Source: Cohaesibacter sp. (GTDB lineage: Bacteria > Pseudomonadota > Alphaproteobacteria > Rhizobiales > Cohaesibacteraceae). Taken from it: DNA of 64,000 nt. Under the pieces are notes generated by a model. The model did not search any database. It was not told where the DNA came from and saw nothing but the letters and a program-made list of their open reading frames with translations. The DNA is taken from the NCBI GenBank assembly GCA_025210795.1, contig JAOAQZ010000037.1, positions 1 to 64,000 on the forward strand. The letters are read 5' to 3'. Each line of letters starts with the position of its first letter. Within the stretch, counting starts at the first letter, position 1. This document shows, piece after piece, positions 27,523 through 37,026 of this stretch. The position numbers and the translations under genes are program-made.

Positions 27523-28800
27523 ATGCGGATTTTTACGACCTTTCTTCTTTCATCGGCTGTTGTCATTGCCGCCGCTGGTTGGGGTCACGCCCAAGGGGTT
27601 CAGGCTGGTAGCTCTGTCAGTGGTGAAGATCTGTTCGAGAGTTCGGAATATCCTGTGCGCGAGCGCCCTCGCCCGGATTATGACCCGCTTGGCGCGCAGA
27701 TGGGTGCATGGATCCTCTATCCCTCCATCACCGGTACGCTGGAATATGACAGCAATGTCAAAAATGCTCACAGCAATGAAAAATCCAGCATGGTTGCCCT
27801 GTTGCAGCCGCGCCTAAGCGCGCAATCCGATTTTGGCCGTCATGCGCTTAATTTTGAGCGTGGGGCGGATTATCGTTCAGTGCTTGATGATCAAGATTCC
27901 TCTACCCTTTCCGGCTTTCTCAATTCGCAAGCGCGGGTTGACGTATTGGGAGATCTCTCCGTTACCATTGGCACGCAGCTCCAATCCAATCAGGAAGATC
28001 CGGGCGATACCAATGCCCCCGGTCAGGCAAAAGAAGGCGTTCGCCACACCCTTTATGGTCTTGATCTTGGCGTGACCAAAGGCTTTAACCGCGTCACTCT
28101 TACTGCCAGCGGATCTCTGCGCCATTATGATTATTATGATGTTGATGCTATTGGTGGCGGCAAGCTTGATCAAGATGGTCGCGATGGCACCACCTATAGT
28201 GCGCTGGGCAAGATTGCCTATTTGCTGACGCCAGAATATTCAGCTTTCGTCTCGGTTGAAGGCAATTGGCGCGACTGGTCATCCAAGGCGGCCACCAATC
28301 GCGATTCCCAAGGTCTGGAAGTGTTGGGGGGTGTCGAATTTGCCCTCTCACGTATTCTGCTTGGTTCAGCCAGTGTTGGTTATTTGTCGCAGGATTATAG
28401 TGAAAAGACCCTCAAAGACATCAACTCCTACAGCTATGCACTGGATCTGACATGGATGCCAAGCCCTGTCGCGACAGTTAAGGTTGGCGGGCGCCGCAGC
28501 ATTGGCGAGAGCACCACAGCAGGCAGCTCTGGCAAGATTTCATCCCTGCTCACTGCATCGGTTGATTATGAAGTGCGCCGTAATCTGATCATTACCCCTG
28601 ATGTCTCCTTCACCTTGGAGGAATATAAGGGCACATCACGCGAAGACAAAATCACAGCTGCGGGCATCAAGGCTGACTATCTCATCAACCGGACCTTTAA
28701 GGTTGGTGCCAAATATCGCTATTCGCAGCGCGAAAGTGATGCGGCCAATAGTGATTACCAGAAGCATGTAGTGGGTATCTATGCTAAAGCAGAATACTGA
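27523..28800 (+). CDS. Outer-membrane beta-barrel protein of the exopolysaccharide locus
   Basis: The product is 425 residues. ATG 27523 begins a clean signal peptide ('MRIFTTFLLSSAVVIAAAGW', cleavage after GHA/AQG); a GTG 48 bp earlier is less likely. The rest consists of alternating polar and hydrophobic strands with aromatic girdles ('YPSITGTLEYDSNVKN', 'FNRVTLTASGSLRHYDYYDV', 'SVGYLSQDYSEKTLKDINSY') and ends in 'HVVGIYAKAEY', a strand finishing in an aromatic residue as required for barrel assembly. This fits the BBP2_2-type barrels found beside polysaccharide genes. With the short export lipoprotein at 33535 it probably forms the outer-membrane exit for the polymer. The last 20 bp overlap the Wzc-like gene. 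Confidence 0.78.
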   Translation: MRIFTTFLLSSAVVIAAAGWGHAQGVQAGSSVSGEDLFESSEYPVRERPRPDYDPLGAQMGAWILYPSITGTLEYDSNVKNAHSNEKSSMVALLQPRLSAQSDFGRHALNFERGADYRSVLDDQDSSTLSGFLNSQARVDVLGDLSVTIGTQLQSNQEDPGDTNAPGQAKEGVRHTLYGLDLGVTKGFNRVTLTASGSLRHYDYYDVDAIGGGKLDQDGRDGTTYSALGKIAYLLTPEYSAFVSVEGNWRDWSSKAATNRDSQGLEVLGGVEFALSRILLGSASVGYLSQDYSEKTLKDINSYSYALDLTWMPSPVATVKVGGRRSIGESTTAGSSGKISSLLTASVDYEVRRNLIITPDVSFTLEEYKGTSREDKITAAGIKADYLINRTFKVGAKYRYSQRESDAANSDYQKHVVGIYAKAEY

Positions 28801-31126
28801 TCTGCCAAAGGTTTCATCCCCCATTTCCGACGATCTGATTGATGATGAGATTATCAGCATTCATCAGATCGTCGATTTTGCGCGTCGGCATTTAAAACTG
28901 ATCGCCACGGTCACCCTGTTCTTTGCTTTGCTCGGGGTGGTCTTGTCTTTTGTTGTCACTCCGCAATATACGGCTTCTGTTTCGATGCTGATCGACACCC
29001 GCTCCAGCAATGTGGTGGATGTGGATGCGGTTTTGTCGGGCATTGGAGAAGATGACAAGCTGTTTGAGAGTCAGTTGCAGATTATCAAATCCGCCTCGGT
29101 TGCCGAGCGGGTTGCGAATACGCTCAATTTGCGCAACGATCCTGAATTTCAATCTCGAGCCGGGCTGCTAAGCTCTCTCTTTTCTTCAATCTTTCCTGCT
29201 GCAAAAAAGGAAGAGAAGAAAGAGCAGGACTTTGAAGGGATGGATGATGAAATGATCTCCATCACCTCCAAACTGCAAGCAAATCTGTCTGTTCAACAGC
29301 GCCGCCGCTCACTGGTGGTTGATGTCTCCTATCGGGCCTTGTCTCCGCAAAAAGCGGCCCGCATTGCCAATGCCTTTGTCGCGGCCTATCGCGTGGATCA
29401 TTTGGAGACCAAATATGATGCCACCAAGCGTGCCAACGACTGGCTTAACACGCGGCTTGCTGAACTGCGCGAAAAGGTACGTGGTGCCGAGCAGGCAGTG
29501 GCTGTCTATCGCGCCGAGAATAACTTGCAGGTGGCTGAAGGGCTGACCATCAATGAAAAACAAATCGGCAAGCTTAATGAGCAATTGATTCTCGCTCGCG
29601 CCAAAACGGCCGAGGCACAGGCCAAAGTTGACCAGATTGCAAAAGTTGAGAAGAAAGGTGGGTCTGCCGCCTCTTTTGCAGATGCCTTGCAATCTCAGGT
29701 CATCACGCAATTGCGCAGCAAAGCCTCTGAAATTGGCCGAGAGCTGGCGCAGCTTACCGCCAAATATGGGGGCAAGCATCCATCTGTTATTTCTGTGCGC
29801 TCACAATTGTCAGACATTCGCCGCCAGATCAATGCCGAGGTCAAACGGATTGTCAGCACCGCGACCAATGAATTGGAAGTTGCCAAAAGCCGGGAGAAAT
29901 CCATTCTTGATAGTCTGGAAGGGCTGAAAACGGAGTCTTTTTCCGAGAATAAGGCAGCGGTTTATCTGCGCGAGTTGGAGCGCGAAGCCGAGGCTAGCCA
30001 GACGCTCTATCAGTCTTTCCTTAATCGCTTTAAGGAAACGCAAGCGGCACAAAATCTCGATACGACCGAGACGCGCGTTCTGGCCCCTGCAACTCCGCCG
30101 AGAGGGGCAAGTTTTCCCAATAAAAAGATGTTCCTTGGCTTTGCAGCCCTGTTTGGCCTCTTCCTTGGCATTGGTATCGCACTTTTGATTGATCTGTTTG
30201 ATTTTTCAATAACAGAGCCATCAGAGGTTGAACGGCAATTTGGTGTGCCTCTTTTTGCCTCCATGCCAATCATTGATGACCCCAATGCAGTGGTGCGCAA
30301 GAAGCTGGGCAAGTTTGAATTGCTCAAAACCGCTTTGGCCGCCCGCTTTGGCAGTTCTCAAGGGTCTCCTGACGAGGAAGACCAGCGCATTCGCACTTTG
30401 GAGACATCCATCGCGACCTATTCTGCCAACAACCCGCTGAGTGCCTATTCCGAAGCTGTTCGCAACCTTCGTTCTCGCCTGCGCTATGTCAATATTGACG
30501 AGCCGGTCAAGGTTGTCATGGTCTCGTCAGCTGTTCCGGGGGAAGGCAAGTCTACGACCGCTTCCAATCTTGCCCATTATGCTGCAAAGACAGGGGAGCG
30601 GGTCCTGCTGATTGATGGCGATTTCCGCCATCCGGTTGTCACCAAAGCAATGGCTCCAGAGACAAAAATCAGTCTTCTTGATGTCATTACCGGGCAAAAC
30701 AGCATTTCAGAGGCCATCACCTATAATGAAGAGACCAATCTGTATTTCATGCCTGCACCACTTGATCAAGAATTGTGGCAAAGTGCTGAAATCCTGAGTT
30801 CTGATGCTATGCGTGTTTTTGTCGAAGGTGCACGGAAATCCTTTGACCTGGTCATTATTGACACTTCTCCCATTCTGCCTGTTCTTGATGGGCGCGCCCT
30901 TGCCTCGCTCACTGATGGGGCCATTATCGTCAGCGAATTTGCCCAAACCAACAAAAATGCCATCAAGGAAGCCATTGATCTGGTGAGCGCTGCCCATGGT
31001 CATGTTCTTGGTATTACGCTTAATAGTGTTGATTTGAAAAATGCCCGTGGCTATGGATATGGGAAATACGGCAAATACGGATATGGGAGCTATGGCTATG
31101 GTCAATATGGCTCTTCGTCGTCTTAG
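28781..31126 (+). CDS. Polysaccharide co-polymerase/tyrosine autokinase (Wzc/ExoP type)
   Basis: The product is 781 residues. It has a cytoplasmic N-terminus, membrane helix 1 at about 38-60, a Wzz domain, a long periplasmic coiled coil (about 190-420), membrane helix 2 at about 448-472 ('MFLGFAALFGLFLGIGIALL'), and a cytoplasmic BY-kinase domain. That domain has Walker A 'SAVPGEGKSTTASNLA', Walker A' 'VLLIDGDFRHP' and Walker B 'FDLVIIDTSPIL'. The C-terminus is a Tyr/Gly repeat, 'GYGYGKYGKYGYGSYGYGQY', with eight tyrosines, the usual autophosphorylation cluster. The protein controls chain length and export of the polymer through cycles of phosphorylation. The gene starts inside the end of the barrel gene, so the two are coupled. 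Confidence 0.92.
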   Translation: MLKQNTDLPKVSSPISDDLIDDEIISIHQIVDFARRHLKLIATVTLFFALLGVVLSFVVTPQYTASVSMLIDTRSSNVVDVDAVLSGIGEDDKLFESQLQIIKSASVAERVANTLNLRNDPEFQSRAGLLSSLFSSIFPAAKKEEKKEQDFEGMDDEMISITSKLQANLSVQQRRRSLVVDVSYRALSPQKAARIANAFVAAYRVDHLETKYDATKRANDWLNTRLAELREKVRGAEQAVAVYRAENNLQVAEGLTINEKQIGKLNEQLILARAKTAEAQAKVDQIAKVEKKGGSAASFADALQSQVITQLRSKASEIGRELAQLTAKYGGKHPSVISVRSQLSDIRRQINAEVKRIVSTATNELEVAKSREKSILDSLEGLKTESFSENKAAVYLRELEREAEASQTLYQSFLNRFKETQAAQNLDTTETRVLAPATPPRGASFPNKKMFLGFAALFGLFLGIGIALLIDLFDFSITEPSEVERQFGVPLFASMPIIDDPNAVVRKKLGKFELLKTALAARFGSSQGSPDEEDQRIRTLETSIATYSANNPLSAYSEAVRNLRSRLRYVNIDEPVKVVMVSSAVPGEGKSTTASNLAHYAAKTGERVLLIDGDFRHPVVTKAMAPETKISLLDVITGQNSISEAITYNEETNLYFMPAPLDQELWQSAEILSSDAMRVFVEGARKSFDLVIIDTSPILPVLDGRALASLTDGAIIVSEFAQTNKNAIKEAIDLVSAAHGHVLGITLNSVDLKNARGYGYGKYGKYGYGSYGYGQYGSSSS

Positions 31127-31191
31127 GCGATAGCGCCTGAAGCCTCCTCCGCCTTTGCTCTTATCGTCGGTCTTGAGTAAGGAACCTTTTG

Positions 31192-31971
31192 ATGGCCGTC
31201 CTCCCTCGTCTTGCGCAAAAATTGGGTCTGGGACGAAAACAGCCCTCTCACGCTTCAAAGCCCCCACAGCTAAGGCCTGGTGTTCGCCTTTACATTGTGG
31301 GCGACATTCATGGATGCGCACATCTGCTTGAGCTGCGGCTTGAGCAGATTTACCGTGATAGTCAGAGCTTTGACGGCGATATCTACCAAATCTTTTTGGG
31401 GGATTATATCGACCGCGGGCCGGACAGTCTTAAAGTCCTGCAATTGCTTTTTTCCGCACCGCGCCACGATCATCGCCGTGTCTGCCTTATGGGCAATCAC
31501 GAAGTGACCCTTCTTAGCTGCCTCACGGACGCCCGCCATATTGAGAATTGGATCAATTTTGGCGCTGCAGAGGCCCTGCTCTCTTTTGGCCTCGATCCCC
31601 AATTGATGCATAGCGAAGCCGGGCGGGCGCAATTACAACAGCAAATACATCAGGTTCTGGGCGCTACTCCGGGCTTGCTCACCTTTCTGGAGACATTGCC
31701 AACTTTCTTTGAGATGGACGATTATTATTGTGTCCATGCCGGAATCCGGCCAGGCCTTCCGCTTGCGCAGCAGAAAGATGAAGATCGGCTTTGGATCAGA
31801 CAAGAGTTCCTGACTTACACAAAACCCCATCCAAAAATGATTATTCATGGGCATACCCCGTGCGATGCGGTTGAGATTTATTCCAACCGCATTAATCTTG
31901 ATACCGGAGCCTATGCATCGGGGCAGTTAAGCTGCCTTGTTCTGGAGGGTAAGACCAGACGTTTCCTTTAA
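31192..31971 (+). CDS. PPP-type metallophosphoesterase (serine/threonine phosphatase-like)
   Basis: The product is 259 residues. All calcineurin-like signature blocks are present: 'YIVGDIHGCAHLLEL', 'FLGDYIDRGPDSLKVL', 'CLMGNHEVTLL', and 'IIHGHTPCDAV' near the C-terminus. These bind two metal ions for phosphomonoester hydrolysis. The protein is cytoplasmic (no signal peptide). ATG 31192 has AAGGAA 9 nt upstream. It lies between the Wzc-like kinase and the Wzy-like gene; no low-molecular-weight tyrosine phosphatase (Wzb) is present, so this enzyme may be the phosphatase that resets the kinase. That role is inferred from position only. Confidence 0.85.
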   Translation: MAVLPRLAQKLGLGRKQPSHASKPPQLRPGVRLYIVGDIHGCAHLLELRLEQIYRDSQSFDGDIYQIFLGDYIDRGPDSLKVLQLLFSAPRHDHRRVCLMGNHEVTLLSCLTDARHIENWINFGAAEALLSFGLDPQLMHSEAGRAQLQQQIHQVLGATPGLLTFLETLPTFFEMDDYYCVHAGIRPGLPLAQQKDEDRLWIRQEFLTYTKPHPKMIIHGHTPCDAVEIYSNRINLDTGAYASGQLSCLVLEGKTRRFL

Positions 31972-32035
31972 ACTTGGATCCCTTGTCTCGCGTATGAGGG
32001 ACAGACCGCAAGGGCAGATTTTAGGCCTTTACTTG

Positions 32036-33454
32036 ATGACATTTCAAATTTCCAGATTTTTGTTTCATACCTCTTTTTTTCTTCTTGCTGTGGTGATTGT
32101 CACCAGCCCGCTACTCTTGGGCAGTAACCGTTCTCTCCCCTGGCTCTTTAATGCAGGGCTTGTTGGTTGTGCATTTGCTTTTTGGGGTATGTCTCGCTTG
32201 CTTTCCTCTCCGCCCTTTGCCCTGCCTGCCCGGCGGGTGGCTTATCCCTTTCTTGTCGTGTTGCTTTGCCTTTTATGGGCAATCATTCAATGGCTGCCTT
32301 TGGATACGCCTTTCTCCAACCCTATCTGGGACTATGCTCAGACCCTTTTGAAACAGGATCTTGCGGGCCGCATTACGGCAAGCAGTTCCCTTACTGCTCT
32401 CTCCCTTCTTCGCATCACAACCTATGTGCTCTTTACCTGGTTGCTGCTGCAATATTGCGTCTCCAGCAATAAGGCTTTTCAGCTTCTGGTGATTTTTGTG
32501 CTGACCAGTTCTGCCTACGCGCTTTATGGCCTATGGGCGCTCACGCAGGGGCATGACACAATCCTATGGATGGGAGAGCGGCCAAACGTCACTTCTCTTT
32601 CCGCAACCTTTGTTAATCGCAACAATGCAGCCACTTATTTTGGTTTGGGCTCGGTTGCCTGCCTGATGCTTCTTTACCAAAGCTATCGCCAGCTTTTCAC
32701 CTATGGGCGACCACGGCAAGGACTGTCAGACTGGGTCACAAGTCTGCTTGCCAGCCGCGTGGGCGGATTTTTGATTTGTTTTGTTCTGTTGCTGGGCAGC
32801 ACCCTGCTCACCAATAGCCGCGCAGGTATTCTTGTCACACTCATTGCGCTTGGCTTTGCCCTTATTGCCATCACCATGGTGACCCAATCCAAACAAAGCG
32901 CCAAGCAGCCACCACGCCGCTTTACCCGCATTTTCCTCAATCTTTTTGCAATTCTTGCTATTGCAGCTTTTGTAATTTTCGAGCTTTCCGGGGCGGGGGT
33001 TGAGCAGCGGCTTTTTCAGAGTGGTATGGGTGATATCAACCGCTGGAATGTCTATCGTATTTGTCTTCAAATTCTGGGCGATTATCCTTGGACAGGCATT
33101 GGACTTGGTGGCTTTCCCATTATGTTTGAATTGTATAAGGACGAAACGATTTCCAATGCCCTTGTCTGGGACAAGGCGCATAACAGTTATCTGGAGCTCT
33201 TTTTAGGGCTTGGCATTCCTTTTGCCCTGCTCTTTCTATCGGCTTTTGTCTGGGCTGTTCTTCGCTGTATTCAAGGCCTGATCACGCGCCAGCGCCATCG
33301 TTATTTTCTGGTCATTGCGCTTGCAGCCACGCTTTTGGTTGGTCTTCATGCCTTGGTTGATTTCAGTATGGAGATTCAGGCCGTTGTCTTGGCCTATCTT
33401 GTGTTGCTCTGTGCTGGTGTGGGGCAATCCTGGTCCAGCCGAAGCAGGCGATAA
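32036..33454 (+). CDS. O-antigen ligase/Wzy-like polymerase
   Basis: The product is 472 residues with about 11 hydrophobic segments. The Wzy_C family signature is present: 'LLTNSRAGILVTLIALGFAL' in the middle, then a large periplasmic loop with 'NRWNVYRICLQILGDYPWTG', 'IGLGGFPIMF' and 'WDKAHNSYLELFLGLGIPFA'. The Arg and the 'H-N-x-Y-L-E' motif are the conserved residues of these polymerases and ligases. It would polymerise lipid-linked repeat units in the periplasm. I chose ATG 32036, which starts just before the first membrane helix; an ATG at 31994 is possible, and a TTG overlapping the phosphatase gene is not likely. Confidence 0.85.
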   Translation: MTFQISRFLFHTSFFLLAVVIVTSPLLLGSNRSLPWLFNAGLVGCAFAFWGMSRLLSSPPFALPARRVAYPFLVVLLCLLWAIIQWLPLDTPFSNPIWDYAQTLLKQDLAGRITASSSLTALSLLRITTYVLFTWLLLQYCVSSNKAFQLLVIFVLTSSAYALYGLWALTQGHDTILWMGERPNVTSLSATFVNRNNAATYFGLGSVACLMLLYQSYRQLFTYGRPRQGLSDWVTSLLASRVGGFLICFVLLLGSTLLTNSRAGILVTLIALGFALIAITMVTQSKQSAKQPPRRFTRIFLNLFAILAIAAFVIFELSGAGVEQRLFQSGMGDINRWNVYRICLQILGDYPWTGIGLGGFPIMFELYKDETISNALVWDKAHNSYLELFLGLGIPFALLFLSAFVWAVLRCIQGLITRQRHRYFLVIALAATLLVGLHALVDFSMEIQAVVLAYLVLLCAGVGQSWSSRSRR

Positions 33455-33534
33455 AGTATACCAGAAAGGCTTGCGAAGAGGTTGCAAAGCCTGATACACA
33501 AACTATGTTGCTCTGCGATTGAAGGGTCCCCAAA

Positions 33535-34116
33535 ATGATGTCTTTTGTCTTGCGTAGTCTGGTGCTTGGCCTTGCCTTTTTTGTAGCGGCCTGCTCTTCA
33601 GGCCCTGCTCCTATATCCAGTGTTTCAAATTCCCTTCCCTCTTCTGCTCGCCCGTCCGTTTATCTGCTTGATGCAGGCGATAAATTGCGCGTGATCGTTT
33701 TTGGGGAAGCTGATTTGTCTGGCGAGTTTGTGCTGGACGAACAAGGCACATTGGACTTGCCGCTTATCGGGGACGTACCGGCCAAAGGCAAAAGCCTGCA
33801 GGAAGTTGAAACCGCGATTGTCACTCGCCTTAAAGATGGTTATCTCAAAGATCCAAAAGTCAGCTTGGAGATTCTCAATTACCGCCCCTTCTTCATTCAG
33901 GGTGAGGTCAAGAATGCAGGGGAATATCCTTATAAAGCGGATTTGACTGTTCAGGACGCTATCGCCATTGCTGGTGGTTTCACTTATCGCGCCAATCAAA
34001 ACACGGTCTATATCCGCAAAGTAGGCAGCAATGAAGAAGTGCGTGTCCATCTGGGGCGTGAGAGAGCTTACATCCACCCCGGTGACAGCATTCGCGTTGG
34101 CGAGCGCTTCTTCTAA
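33535..34116 (+). CDS. Short polysaccharide export lipoprotein (Wza/OPX family)
   Basis: The product is 193 residues. The N-terminus is a lipoprotein signal ('LVLGLAFFVAACSSGPAP'; lipid on the Cys of AAC). The Poly_export domain follows ('VYLLDAGDKLRVIVFGEADL', 'GTLDLPLIGDVPAKGKSLQE') and then one SLBB-like domain ('FIQGEVKNAGEYPYKADLTV', 'AIAIAGGFTYRANQNTVYIR'). It ends soon after at 'VGERFF'. Full-length Wza (about 360-380 residues) has further SLBB domains and a C-terminal outer-membrane helix; both are absent here. Such short OPX proteins rely on a separate beta-barrel porin, and one is encoded at 27523. The gene converges with the molybdenum hydroxylase gene, overlapping it by 4 bp. Confidence 0.88.
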   Translation: MMSFVLRSLVLGLAFFVAACSSGPAPISSVSNSLPSSARPSVYLLDAGDKLRVIVFGEADLSGEFVLDEQGTLDLPLIGDVPAKGKSLQEVETAIVTRLKDGYLKDPKVSLEILNYRPFFIQGEVKNAGEYPYKADLTVQDAIAIAGGFTYRANQNTVYIRKVGSNEEVRVHLGRERAYIHPGDSIRVGERFF

Positions 34117-36935
34117 GCGCTCATTCCATCATTTGAAGCCTCTTTAATTGCCTGTAGCACCCGATCCGGTGTGGCGGGGACTTGGGTAATGACAGCCCCG
34201 CTTGCGTGACGGATGGCATTGAGGATGGCGGGGGCTGTGGGGATGAGCACATGCTCGCCCAAGCCCTTGGCACCATAGGGGCCGTGCACGTCTTCCTCTT
34301 CCAAGATGAGTGTTTTGATCGGCGGCACATCACCGATGGTGGGGATCAGATAATCATGCAGATTTTCGGTGCGGCCCGGTAGATATTCCTCCATTAAGGC
34401 AAGGCCCAAGCCTTGGGCGATACCACCTTCAACCTGCCCTTCAACCAAGACAGGGTTGATGGCCTTACCCACATCATGAGCGGCAACAAACTGCTCTAAT
34501 TTTACCGTGCCCAAAGTAAGGTCTACTTCAAGCTCAACCAGATGAGCCGCGTAGCCAAAGACTGCATAGGGGATGCCCTGCCCGTTTTCATCCAGCGGTT
34601 TGGTGGGCGGGTCATAGGTCTCGGCGGCTTGCAGAACATAGCCATCTTCCGATGCTGCCATCTGGGACAGATCCAGCCGCTGGCTCTGCTCCCCTTCCGC
34701 AATCACAATCTCACCGGCACCAATTGAAATATCAGCATCAAGCGAAGCGTTGCACAGACGCAATATAGTGGCGCGCAAGGCTTCACCGGTCAGGCGAGCC
34801 GCATTGCCCGAGACAAAGGTCTGACGCGAGGCGGAGGTTTTACCTGCATCCGGCGTGATGTCGGTGTCGGGGCTTTCCAGCCTGATGGCGGAGACCGGAA
34901 TGCCGAGCGCGGTTGCAAAAATCTGGGCAATCACCGTATTGGCCCCTTGCCCGATATCAGTTGCACCCTGATGCAGGACGACTTGCCCCTCCGGCGTAAT
35001 CCCCGCTTTGATGGTTGAGGGATTGGGCAAGGAGGTGTTGCCGCACCCATACCATGCCGAGGCAATGCCCACCCCTTTGCGGCTGGGTGATCCATCTGCG
35101 CTTGCCTGCTTGTTAAAGGCGTCAGCTTTAGCATTAGCCTCTTGCCAATAGGGACGCAAGGCTTCAAGGCAGGCCTTAATGCCAACCCCTTGCTCAAACA
35201 CTTGACCAGTGACTGTAGGAAGGCCATTTTCCAACGCGTTGAGCAGGCGGAATTCCAGTTTGTCCATGCCGACTTTCTCGGACAATTGGTCAAACAGGGT
35301 TTCCTGCGCAATGGCAGACTGAGGCACGCCAAAGCCGCGGAATGCCCCTGCTGGTGGGCAATGGGTGTGAATGCCGCGCGAAGCTGCGCGATAATCGGGA
35401 ATATGATAGGGACCAGAGGCATGGACTGGCACACGATTGGCGACCGTCGGCCCCCATGAGGCATAGGCACCGGTGTTGAAATCCCCCGCAAAGTCAAAGC
35501 CGCAAATGCGCCCTTGTGCATCGGCCCCAATTTTCAGGACGATGTCTGAGGGATGCCGTTTGGTGGTGGATTGCATACTATCGGTGCGCGAATAGGTCAT
35601 GCGCACAGCTTTGCCTGTTTTAAGGGCAGCAAGAGCGATATAGGGCTGCAGGGACAGATCGAGCTTGGAGCCAAAGCCGCCGCCTGTGGCGGTGGGAATG
35701 ATACGGATATCTTCTGGTGCCAGCCCCATTAATTCGGCAAGGCTGTCGCGATCCATATAGGGGGCTTGGGTGCAGGCCTGGACTTCCAGCCGTCCATCAA
35801 CCATTTGGGCAAAGCCTGCTTCAGGCTCGATATAGGCATGTTCAATAAAGCCGGTCTTGTAACTGGCCTCCACACGATATGTTGCCCGCTCCAGCGCCTC
35901 TTGCGGATTGCCGCATTTTACAAAGCCTCCGCACATCACGTTGCCTGCTCGTTCAGGGTGCAATAACGCGGCCTCTGGTGCGGTCGCCTCAGCGACATCA
36001 AGCGCGGCGTCAAGCTCGGTCCAGACCACAGGAAAACTGGAGAGATCAAGGGCGGCAACAGCCTTTGCCTCCCCCACAATGGCGGCGACCACCTCACCGC
36101 GAAAGCGGGTTTCTTCTTCCGCAAAGGCGGGTTGGTCAGCAAATTGCGGGATGACCCCAAAAACATTACGGCCCGGCATATCCTTGGCAGTCAGAATGGC
36201 CTCAATGCCTAAATGCTGCGCCTGATAGGTGGCCAGATCGCCCAGCTCAAAGCTGGCGTGATGGAAGGGGGAGCGGATCGCCCGCACAACGAGCGCCCCT
36301 GCTGGGGCAACATCATCGCCAAATTGCTCCTCTCCCATAACCTTGGGTAAGCCATCAAGGCGGATGATTGCATCCCCCACCTTCCCGCTCTCGCTGGTAG
36401 GGCTCGCATCCGGTTGCGGCTCCAGCTGCACATCCATCACCGCATTGATGATTTTGCGGTAGCCGGTACAGCGGCACAGCACGCCGCCCAATGCATCCTG
36501 AACTTCACTCTCGCTCGGGGTCAGGGTATCATGCAGCAAAGCGGTAGCAGCGGTGACCATAGCAGGGGTACAAATTCCGCATTGCGCCGCCCCATGGCGC
36601 AAGAAAGCCTGAGCCAGCCCCTTGGCGATGGCATCACTCTCAACAAGGCCCGTTGTTGTCTGCACTTTCCGTCCTTGTGCCTGATGGGCAGGGGTCAGGC
36701 ATGCACAGACCGCCTCTCCTTCGAGCAAAATAGTGCAAGCCCCGCAATCCCCCGCATTGCAACCGATTTTAACATCCCTTTGCCCCAAATCCTCGCGCAA
36801 GACATCGGACAGGCGTGCACCGGGCTGGACGACAACCGAGACAGCATGGTCATTTAAGGAAAAGTCAATCGTGGGCGCCAGAGACTGGCTCTGATCTTGC
36901 TCTTTGCTTTGCTTTTCAATCTGGGGTCCGGTCAT
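34113..36935 (-). CDS. Molybdenum hydroxylase, fused 2Fe-2S and molybdopterin subunits (xanthine dehydrogenase family)
   Basis: The product is about 940 residues. The N-terminal 160 residues are a CoxS-type double 2Fe-2S domain: 'GCNAGDCGACTILLEGEAVC' and 'CGICTPAM' with 'GVLCRCTGYRK'. The rest is a CoxL/XdhB-type domain with 'GGGFGSKLDLSLQPYIALAA', 'PAGAFRGFGVPQSAIAQETL', 'GATDIGQGANTVIAQIFATA' and 'GAKGLGEHVLIP', the last holding the base Glu. These enzymes hydroxylate purines, aldehydes or N-heterocycles with water-derived oxygen. Fusion of the small and large subunits is uncommon, as they are usually separate genes. It follows the FAD subunit gene. I chose ATG 36935; a GTG at 36956 is also in frame. 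The substrate is not certain. Confidence 0.85.
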   Translation of the reverse strand: MTGPQIEKQSKEQDQSQSLAPTIDFSLNDHAVSVVVQPGARLSDVLREDLGQRDVKIGCNAGDCGACTILLEGEAVCACLTPAHQAQGRKVQTTTGLVESDAIAKGLAQAFLRHGAAQCGICTPAMVTAATALLHDTLTPSESEVQDALGGVLCRCTGYRKIINAVMDVQLEPQPDASPTSESGKVGDAIIRLDGLPKVMGEEQFGDDVAPAGALVVRAIRSPFHHASFELGDLATYQAQHLGIEAILTAKDMPGRNVFGVIPQFADQPAFAEEETRFRGEVVAAIVGEAKAVAALDLSSFPVVWTELDAALDVAEATAPEAALLHPERAGNVMCGGFVKCGNPQEALERATYRVEASYKTGFIEHAYIEPEAGFAQMVDGRLEVQACTQAPYMDRDSLAELMGLAPEDIRIIPTATGGGFGSKLDLSLQPYIALAALKTGKAVRMTYSRTDSMQSTTKRHPSDIVLKIGADAQGRICGFDFAGDFNTGAYASWGPTVANRVPVHASGPYHIPDYRAASRGIHTHCPPAGAFRGFGVPQSAIAQETLFDQLSEKVGMDKLEFRLLNALENGLPTVTGQVFEQGVGIKACLEALRPYWQEANAKADAFNKQASADGSPSRKGVGIASAWYGCGNTSLPNPSTIKAGITPEGQVVLHQGATDIGQGANTVIAQIFATALGIPVSAIRLESPDTDITPDAGKTSASRQTFVSGNAARLTGEALRATILRLCNASLDADISIGAGEIVIAEGEQSQRLDLSQMAASEDGYVLQAAETYDPPTKPLDENGQGIPYAVFGYAAHLVELEVDLTLGTVKLEQFVAAHDVGKAINPVLVEGQVEGGIAQGLGLALMEEYLPGRTENLHDYLIPTIGDVPPIKTLILEEEDVHGPYGAKGLGEHVLIPTAPAILNAIRHASGAVITQVPATPDRVLQAIKEASNDGMSA

Positions 36936-37026
36936 AAGAGATCTGGTCCTGTTCACGCTCTGGCGGTGCTGGTCTTAAGGCCGTGATGGTCAGCACGGAC
37001 CTTTCGCGCTTGGTATATTCGAGGCT

